Below are positions 56,401-64,000 of a stretch of 64,000 nucleotides of DNA, one piece after another. The position numbers and the translations under genes are program-made. A model generated the notes under the pieces. The model worked only from the letters and a program-made list of their open reading frames with translations. It did not search any database and had not been told where the DNA came from. Position 1 is the first letter of the stretch. Each line of letters opens with the position of its first letter. The stretch spans positions 186,001-250,000 of the forward strand of contig NC_060962.1 of assembly GCF_910589235.1 (NCBI RefSeq), in the 5' to 3' direction. The DNA comes from Vespa crabro (taxonomy: Eukaryota; Arthropoda; Insecta; Hymenoptera; Vespidae).

Positions 56401-57189
56401 AACGTAATCGACATACGCGAATTTCGGTATATGCGAAGATAAAATCGTGAAATCTTTAATAATACTTATGCCACAGTTAGAAAAATGTTACCAATCGATT
56501 CAGAACATTGCATTTCATAAGATCAAACATCTATTTTATATTGGAATCAAAGTTTTTAACATTCTTTCATATCGTATATACGATTTTTCGCTCATATACG
56601 CGTATCGTCGAAAAACGAAAACTTGAAATCTCGTTCAATTTCAAAGATTTTATATTCTATCGATGCAGAATAAAGAATATAACAAGAATATAACGTTTTT
56701 ACTATGTTTAAATACGCGTTTTCATATGATAATTGTCGAAAAACGTAATCGACATACGCGAATTTCGGTATATGCGAAGATAAAATCGTGAAATCTTTAA
56801 TAATACTTGTGCCACAGTTAGAAAAATGTTACCAATCGATTCAGAACATTGCATTTCATAAGATCAAACATCTATTTTATATTGGAATCAAAGTTTTTAA
56901 CATTCTTTCATATCGTATATACGATTTTTCGCACATATACGCGCATCGTCGAAAAACGAAAACTTGAAATCTCGTTCAATTTCAATGATTTTATATTCTA
57001 TCGATGCAGAATAAAGAATATAACAAGAATATAACGTTTTTACTATGTTTAAATACGCGTTTTCATATGATAATTGTCGAAAAACGTAATCGACATACGC
57101 GAATTTCGGTATATGCGAAGATAAAATCGTGAAATCTTTAATAATACTTGTGCCACAGTTAGAAAAATGTTACCAATCGATTCAGAACA
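53438..57189. repeat. 11-monomer HOR, copy 1 (3,752 bp)
   Basis: Eleven ordered monomers with distinctive markers: GTCGTAAAACG (53438); CACAGATAG, GTTAACAATCG and AAACCAAAAC (around 53779); AGAGAAATG and TATGGATGCAG (54120); AGAGAAATG again (before 54461); GTGTCACAG, a one-base insertion in ATCAAAAATTTTTAAC and AAATCACGTTC (54802 unit); CAGTACATTG and AAACCAAAAC (55144); plain (55485); AATATAAAAAGAATA (55826); GAATATAAAATCG with AATCCTTG upstream and AACTACGCGTTTTGATATG (56167); CAAAGATTTT (56508); CGCACATATACGCGCATCG (56849). The next 3,752 bp repeats the whole series. Confidence 0.93.
54841..54852. other. Single-base insertion, marker of the 11-mer HOR (copy 1)
   Basis: ATCAAAAATTTTTAAC replaces ATCAAAGTTTTTAAC, giving a 342-bp monomer. 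It makes the 11-monomer unit 3,752 rather than 3,751 bp. Confidence 0.9.
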
Positions 57190-60100
57190 TTGCATTTCAT
57201 AAGATCAAACATCTATTTTATATTGGAATCAAAGTTTTTAACATTCTTTCATATCGTATATACGATTTTTCGCTCATATACGCGTATCGTCGTAAAACGA
57301 AAACTTGAAATCTCGTTCAATTTCAATGATTTTATATTCTATCGATGCAGAATAAAGAATATAACAAGAATATAACGTTTTTACTATGTTTAAATACGCG
57401 TTTTCATATGATAATTGTCGAAAAACGTAATCGACATACGCGAATTTCGGTATATGCGAAGATAAAATCGTGAAATCTTTAATAATACTTGTGCCACAGA
57501 TAGAAAAATGTTAACAATCGATTCAGAACATTGCATTTCATAAGATCAAACATCTATTTTATATTGGAATCAAAGTTTTTAACATTCTTTCATATCGTAT
57601 ATACGATTTTTCGCTCATATACGCGTATCGTCGAAAAACCAAAACTTGAAATCTCGTTCAATTTCAATGATTTTATATTCTATCGATGCAGAATAAAGAA
57701 TATAACAAGAATATAACGTTTTTACTATGTTTAAATACGCGTTTTCATATGATAATTGTCGAAAAACGTAATCGACATACGCGAATTTCGGTATATGCGA
57801 AGATAAAATCGTGAAATCTTTAATAATACTTGTGCCACAGTTAGAGAAATGTTACCAATCGATTCAGAACATTGCATTTCATAAGATCAAACATCTATTT
57901 TATATTGGAATCAAAGTTTTTAACATTCTTTCATATCGTATATACGATTTTTCGCTCATATACGCGTATCGTCGAAAAACGAAAACTTGAAATCTCGTTC
58001 AATTTCAATGATTTTATATTCTATGGATGCAGAATAAAGAATATAACAAGAATATAACGTTTTTACTATGTTTAAATACGCGTTTTCATATGATAATTGT
58101 CGAAAAACGTAATCGACATACGCGAATTTCGGTATATGCGAAGATAAAATCGTGAAATCTTTAATAATACTTGTGCCACAGTTAGAGAAATGTTACCAAT
58201 CGATTCAGAACATTGCATTTCATAAGATCAAACATCTATTTTATATTGGAATCAAAGTTTTTAACATTCTTTCATATCGTATATACGATTTTTCGCTCAT
58301 ATACGCGTATCGTCGAAAAACGAAAACTTGAAATCTCGTTCAATTTCAATGATTTTATATTCTATCGATGCAGAATAAAGAATATAACAAGAATATAACG
58401 TTTTTACTATGTTTAAATACGCGTTTTCATATGATAATTGTCGAAAAACGTAATCGACATACGCGAATTTCGGTATATGCGAAGATAAAATCGTGAAATC
58501 TTTAATAATACTTGTGTCACAGTTAGAAAAATGTTACCAATCGATTCAGAACATTGCATTTCATAAGATCAAACATCTATTTTATATTGGAATCAAAAAT
58601 TTTTAACATTCTTTCATATCGTATATACGATTTTTCGCTCATATACGCGTATCGTCGAAAAACGAAAACTTGAAATCACGTTCAATTTCAATGATTTTAT
58701 ATTCTATCGATGCAGAATAAAGAATATAACAAGAATATAACGTTTTTACTATGTTTAAATACGCGTTTTCATATGATAATTGTCGAAAAACGTAATCGAC
58801 ATACGCGAATTTCGGTATATGCGAAGATAAAATCGTGAAATCTTTAATAATACTTGTGCCACAGTTAGAAAAATGTTACCAATCGATTCAGTACATTGCA
58901 TTTCATAAGATCAAACATCTATTTTATATTGGAATCAAAGTTTTTAACATTCTTTCATATCGTATATACGATTTTTCGCTCATATACGCGTATCGTCGAA
59001 AAACCAAAACTTGAAATCTCGTTCAATTTCAATGATTTTATATTCTATCGATGCAGAATAAAGAATATAACAAGAATATAACGTTTTTACTATGTTTAAA
59101 TACGCGTTTTCATATGATAATTGTCGAAAAACGTAATCGACATACGCGAATTTCGGTATATGCGAAGATAAAATCGTGAAATCTTTAATAATACTTGTGC
59201 CACAGTTAGAAAAATGTTACCAATCGATTCAGAACATTGCATTTCATAAGATCAAACATCTATTTTATATTGGAATCAAAGTTTTTAACATTCTTTCATA
59301 TCGTATATACGATTTTTCGCTCATATACGCGTATCGTCGAAAAACGAAAACTTGAAATCTCGTTCAATTTCAATGATTTTATATTCTATCGATGCAGAAT
59401 AAAGAATATAACAAGAATATAACGTTTTTACTATGTTTAAATACGCGTTTTCATATGATAATTGTCGAAAAACGTAATCGACATACGCGAATTTCGGTAT
59501 ATGCGAAGATAAAATCGTGAAATCTTTAATAATACTTGTGCCACAGTTAGAAAAATGTTACCAATCGATTCAGAACATTGCATTTCATAAGATCAAACAT
59601 CTATTTTATATTGGAATCAAAGTTTTTAACATTCTTTCATATCGTATATACGATTTTTCGCTCATATACGCGTATCGTCGAAAAACGAAAACTTGAAATC
59701 TCGTTCAATTTCAATGATTTTATATTCTATCGATGCAGAATAAAGAATATAAAAAGAATATAACGTTTTTACTATGTTTAAATACGCGTTTTCATATGAT
59801 AATTGTCGAAAAACGTAATCGACATACGCGAATTTCGGTATATGCGAATATAAAATCGTGAAATCTTTAATAATCCTTGTGCCACAGTTAGAAAAATGTT
59901 ACCAATCGATTCAGAACATTGCATTTCATAAGATCAAACATCTATTTTATATTGGAATCAAAGTTTTTAACATTCTTTCATATCGTATATACGATTTTTC
60001 GCTCATATACGCGTATCGTCGAAAAACGAAAACTTGAAATCTCGTTCAATTTCAATGATTTTATATTCTATCGATGCAGAATAAAGAATATAACAAGAAT

Positions 60101-60941
60101 ATAACGTTTTTACTATGTTTAACTACGCGTTTTGATATGATAATTGTCGAAAAACGTAATCGACATACGCGAATTTCGGTATATGCGAAGATAAAATCGT
60201 GAAATCTTTAATAATACTTATGCCACAGTTAGAAAAATGTTACCAATCGATTCAGAACATTGCATTTCATAAGATCAAACATCTATTTTATATTGGAATC
60301 AAAGTTTTTAACATTCTTTCATATCGTATATACGATTTTTCGCTCATATACGCGTATCGTCGAAAAACGAAAACTTGAAATCTCGTTCAATTTCAAAGAT
60401 TTTATATTCTATCGATGCAGAATAAAGAATATAACAAGAATATAACGTTTTTACTATGTTTAAATACGCGTTTTCATATGATAATTGTCGAAAAACGTAA
60501 TCGACATACGCGAATTTCGGTATATGCGAAGATAAAATCGTGAAATCTTTAATAATACTTGTGCCACAGTTAGAAAAATGTTACCAATCGATTCAGAACA
60601 TTGCATTTCATAAGATCAAACATCTATTTTATATTGGAATCAAAGTTTTTAACATTCTTTCATATCGTATATACGATTTTTCGCACATATACGCGCATCG
60701 TCGAAAAACGAAAACTTGAAATCTCGTTCAATTTCAATGATTTTATATTCTATCGATGCAGAATAAAGAATATAACAAGAATATAACGTTTTTACTATGT
60801 TTAAATACGCGTTTTCATATGATAATTGTCGAAAAACGTAATCGACATACGCGAATTTCGGTATATGCGAAGATAAAATCGTGAAATCTTTAATAATACT
60901 TGTGCCACAGTTAGAAAAATGTTACCAATCGATTCAGAACA
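57190..60941. repeat. 11-monomer HOR, copy 2 (3,752 bp)
   Basis: All markers of copy 1 recur 3,752 bp later in the same order, including the single-base insertion (58597 against 54845). The only difference I found is GATGAAATCG near 53711 in copy 1 against GATAAAATCG here. Identity is therefore above 99.9% by eye, which implies a very recent duplication of the whole unit or an assembly duplication. The series stops at 60942, where a monomer of the long-range block follows. Confidence 0.92.
58593..58604. other. Single-base insertion, marker of the 11-mer HOR (copy 2)
   Basis: The same insertion as near 54845, exactly 3,752 bp downstream. An identical rare indel in both copies is strong evidence that they share one recent origin. 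Confidence 0.9.
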
Positions 60942-62646
60942 TTGCATTTCATAAGATCTTACATCTATTTTATATTGGAATCAAAGTTTTTAACATTCTT
61001 TCATATCGTATATACGATTTTTCGCTCATATACGCGTATCGTCGAAAAACGAAAACTTGAAATCTCGTTCAATTTCAATGATTTTATATTCTATCGATGC
61101 AGAATAAAGAATATAACAAGAATATAACGTTTTTACTATGTTTAAATACGCGTTTTCATATGATAATTGTCGAAAAACGTAATCGACATACGCGAATTTC
61201 GGTATATGCGAAGATAAAATCGTGAAATCTTTAATAATACTTGTGCCACAGTTAGAAAAATGTTACCAATCGATTCAGAACATTGCATTTCATAAGATCA
61301 AACATCTATTTTATATTGGAATCAAAGTTTTTAACATTCTTTCATATCGTATATACGATTTTTCGCTCGTATACGCGTATCGTCGAAAAACGAAAACTTG
61401 AAATCTCGTTCAATTTCAATGATTTTATATTCTATCGATGCAGAATAAAGAATATAACAAGAATATAACGTTTTTACTATGTTTAAATACGCGTTATCAT
61501 ATGATAATTGTCGAAAAACGTAATCGACATACGCGAATTTCGGTATATGCGAAGATAAAATCGTGAAATCTTTAATAATACTTGTGCCACAGTTAGAAAA
61601 ATGTTACCAATCGATTCAGAACATTGCATTTCATAAGATCAAACATCTATTTTATATTGGAATCAAAGTTTTTAACATTCTTTCATATCGTATATACGAT
61701 TTTTCGCTCATATACGCGTATCGTCGAAACACGAAAACTTGAAATCTCGTTCAATTTCAATGATTTTATATTCTATCGATGCAGAATAAAGAATATAACA
61801 AGAATATAACGTTTTTACTATGTTTAAATACGCGTTTTCATATGATAATTGTCGAAAAACGTAATCGACATACGCGAATTTCGGTATATGCGAATATAAA
61901 ATCGTGAAATCTTTAATAATCCTTGTGCCACAGTTAGAAAAATGTTACCAATCGATTCAGAACATTGCATTTCATAAGATCAAACATCTATTTTATATTG
62001 GAATCAAAGTTTTTAACATTCTTTCATATCGTATATACGATTTTTCGCTCATATACGCGTATCGTCGAAAAACGAAAACTTGAAATCTCGTTCAATTTCA
62101 ATGATTTTATATTCTATCGATGCAGAATAAAGAATATAACAAGAATATAACGTTTTTACTATGTTTAAACACGCGTTTTCATATGATAATTGTCGAAAAA
62201 CGTAATCGACATACGCGAATTTCGGTATATGCGAATATAAAATCGTGAAATCTTTAATAATCCTTGTGCCACAGTTAGAAAAATGTTACCAATCGATTCA
62301 GAACATTACATTTCATAAGATCAAACATCTATTTTATATTGGAATCAAAGTTTTTAACATTCTTTCATATCGTATATACGATTTTTCGCTCATATACGCG
62401 TATCGTCGAAAAACGAAAACTTGAAATCTCGTTCAATTTCAATGATTTTATATTCTATCGATGCAGAATAAAGAATATAACAAGAATATAACGTTTTTAC
62501 TATGTTTAAATACGCGTTTTCATATGATAATTGTCGAAAAACGTAATCGACATACGCGAATTTCGGTATATGCGAAGATAAAATCGTGAAATCTTTAATA
62601 ATACTTGTGCCACAGTTAGAAAAATGTTACCAATCGATTCAGAACA
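60942..62646. repeat. 5-monomer repeat, copy 1 (1,705 bp)
   Basis: Order: AAGATCTTACATC (60942), CTCGTATACG with CGCGTTATCATATG (61283), GAAACACGAAAAC (61624), a unit preceded by GCGAATATAAAATCG and carrying GTTTAAACACGCG (61965), and a unit with AACATTACATT (62306). The first three members recur 1,705 bp later. They also match the monomers from 50029 to 51051. Confidence 0.8.
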
Positions 62647-64000
62647 TTGCATTTCATAAGATCTTACATCTATTTTATATTGGAATCAAAGTTTTTAACA
62701 TTCTTTCATATCGTATATACGATTTTTCGCTCATATACGCGTATCGTCGAAAAACGAAAACTTGAAATCTCGTTCAATTTCAATGATTTTATATTCTATC
62801 GATGCAGAATAAAGAATATAACAAGAATATAACGTTTTTACTATGTTTAAATACGCGTTTTCATATGATAATTGTCGAAAAACGTAATCGACATACGCGA
62901 ATTTCGGTATATGCGAAGATAAAATCGTGAAATCTTTAATAATACTTGTGCCACAGTTAGAAAAATGTTACCAATCGATTCAGAACATTGCATTTCATAA
63001 GATCAAACATCTATTTTATATTGGAATCAAAGTTTTTAACATTCTTTCATATCGTATATACGATTTTTCGCTCGTATACGCGTATCGTCGAAAAACGAAA
63101 ACTTGAAATCTCGTTCAATTTCAATGATTTTATATTCTATCGATGCAGAATAAAGAATATAACAAGAATATAACGTTTTTACTATGTTTAAATACGCGTT
63201 ATCATATGATAATTGTCGAAAAACGTAATCGACATACGCGAATTTCGGTATATGCGAAGATAAAATCGTGAAATCTTTAATAATACTTGTGCCACAGTTA
63301 GAAAAATGTTACCAATCGATTCAGAACATTGCATTTCATAAGATCAAACATCTATTTTATATTGGAATCAAAGTTTTTAACATTCTTTCATATCGTATAT
63401 ACGATTTTTCGCTCATATACGCGTATCGTCGAAACACGAAAACTTGAAATCTCGTTCAATTTCAATGATTTTATATTCTATCGATGCAGAATAAAGAATA
63501 TAACAAGAATATAACGTTTTTACTATGTTTAAATACGCGTTTTCATATGATAATTGTCGAAAAACGTAATCGACATACGCGAATTTCGGTATATGCGAAG
63601 ATAAAATCGTGAAATCTTTAATAATACTTGTGCCACAGTTAGAAAAATGTTACCAATCGATTCAGAACATTGCATTTCATAAGATCAAACATCTATTTTA
63701 TATTGGAATCAAAGTTTTTAACATTCTTTCATATCGTATATACGATTTTTCGCTCATATACGCGTATCGTCGAAAAACGAAAACTTGAAATCTCGTTCAA
63801 TATCAATGATTTTATATTCTATCGATGCAGAATAAAGAATATAACAAGAATATAAGGTTTTTACTATGTTTAAATACGCGTTTTCATATGATAATTGTCG
63901 AAAAACGTAATCGACATTCGCGAATTTCGGTATATGCGAATATAAAATCGTGAAATCTTTAATAATCCTTGTGCAACAGTTAGAAAAATGTTACCAATCG
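61884..64000. repeat. Long-range duplicated block, copy 2 (cut by window end)
   Basis: The marker order of 49266-51382 returns here: GAATATAAAATCG with AATCCTTG, GTTTAAACACGCG, AACATTACATT, AAGATCTTACATC, CTCGTATACG, GAAACACGAAAAC, CAATATCAATG, ATAAGGTTT, CGACATTCGCG and GAATATAAAATCG again. A private difference is GTGCAACAG near 63973. The window ends inside the match, so the true block may be longer. Confidence 0.83.
62647..63669. repeat. 5-monomer repeat, partial copy 2 (three monomers)
   Basis: AAGATCTTACATC (62647), CTCGTATACG with CGCGTTATCATATG (62988) and GAAACACGAAAAC (63329) repeat the first three members of the preceding unit. The fourth position instead has CAATATCAATG and ATAAGGTTT (63670), as in the upstream long-range block, so the two series are interleaved here. 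Confidence 0.8.

Larger units (their letters stand above)
1..64000. repeat. Tandem satellite array, 341-bp monomer, ~187.7 copies
   Basis: The same 341-bp unit repeats head to tail from the first to the last base, always in one orientation. A landmark TTGCATTTCATAAG recurs at 244, 585, 926 and so on to 63670, which is 186 periods of exactly 341. Most monomers differ from the consensus at zero to three positions. No inverted monomer, transposon, gene or unique spacer interrupts the array, and both ends are cut inside a monomer, so the real array is longer. The monomer is about 29% G+C by hand count. Arrays of this kind are typical of centromeric and other constitutive heterochromatin in eukaryotes; that role is inferred from structure. 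I do not recognise the satellite family by name. Confidence 0.99.

Noticed and set aside
1..64000. CRISPR array, suggested by regularly spaced GTCGAAAAACG
   Set aside because: The sequence between copies is itself repeated, not unique, the period is 341 bp, and no cas gene is present.
1..64000. rDNA spacer, telomeric repeat or transposon-derived array
   Set aside because: No rRNA-like sequence, short telomere-type repeat, long terminal repeat, transposase or reverse transcriptase reading frame was seen. The monomer may still descend from a mobile element, but nothing shows it.

Overview
The window is one unbroken block of satellite DNA: about 187.7 head-to-tail copies of a 341-bp monomer, all in the same orientation, with no gene, RNA gene, transposon or unique sequence that I can recognise. 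Hand counts on the first monomer give about 29% G+C but 22 CpG dinucleotides, roughly three times the number expected from its base content. That argues against a vertebrate or plant genome with methylation-driven CpG loss. An AT-rich, CpG-rich satellite array of this size suggests an invertebrate, probably an insect (Hymenoptera is one possibility), and a centromeric or other heterochromatic block. The species and the centromere role are inference; nothing in the window proves them.

Monomer anatomy, numbered from window base 1 (phase 1-341): a GTCGAAAAACG motif at 2-12 and again at 130-140 splits the monomer into unequal halves (2-129 and 130-342) that share further short blocks in the same order, as if the unit were an old duplication. 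There is a perfect 11-bp tandem duplication at 68-89. A dyad cluster lies at the end: a perfect 14-bp palindrome at 307-320, a 10-bp palindrome at 332-341, and a 7-bp inverted repeat (320-326 with 345-351) enclosing the latter. The length, 341, is close to two nucleosome repeats.

Layout. (1) 1-9791: nearly identical consensus monomers with scattered single substitutions. (2) 9792-20703: consensus mixed with recurring variants, including five-monomer, two-monomer and adjacent duplications. (3) 20704-22407: a patch of unusually divergent monomers. (4) 22408-37070: a higher-order repeat (HOR) domain built from named variant monomers in the recurrent order S-P-N-G-K-Y/P-P-P, with many shortened units. 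(5) 37071-38434: a second divergent patch on the other side of that domain. (6) 38435-43890: mostly consensus. (7) 43891-46618: two copies of a 4-monomer HOR. (8) 46619-53437: mixed monomers, including a block that recurs 12,618 bp downstream. (9) 53438-60941: two almost identical 3,752-bp copies of an 11-monomer HOR. (10) 60942-64000: a 5-monomer repeat and the second copy of the long-range block, cut by the window end.

The monomer register holds across 64 kb, with four single-base indels that cancel out. Nothing here works as a set of genes. The signal is the evolutionary structure of the array: local unequal exchange, multi-monomer amplification and short-tract conversion, recorded by linked variants.
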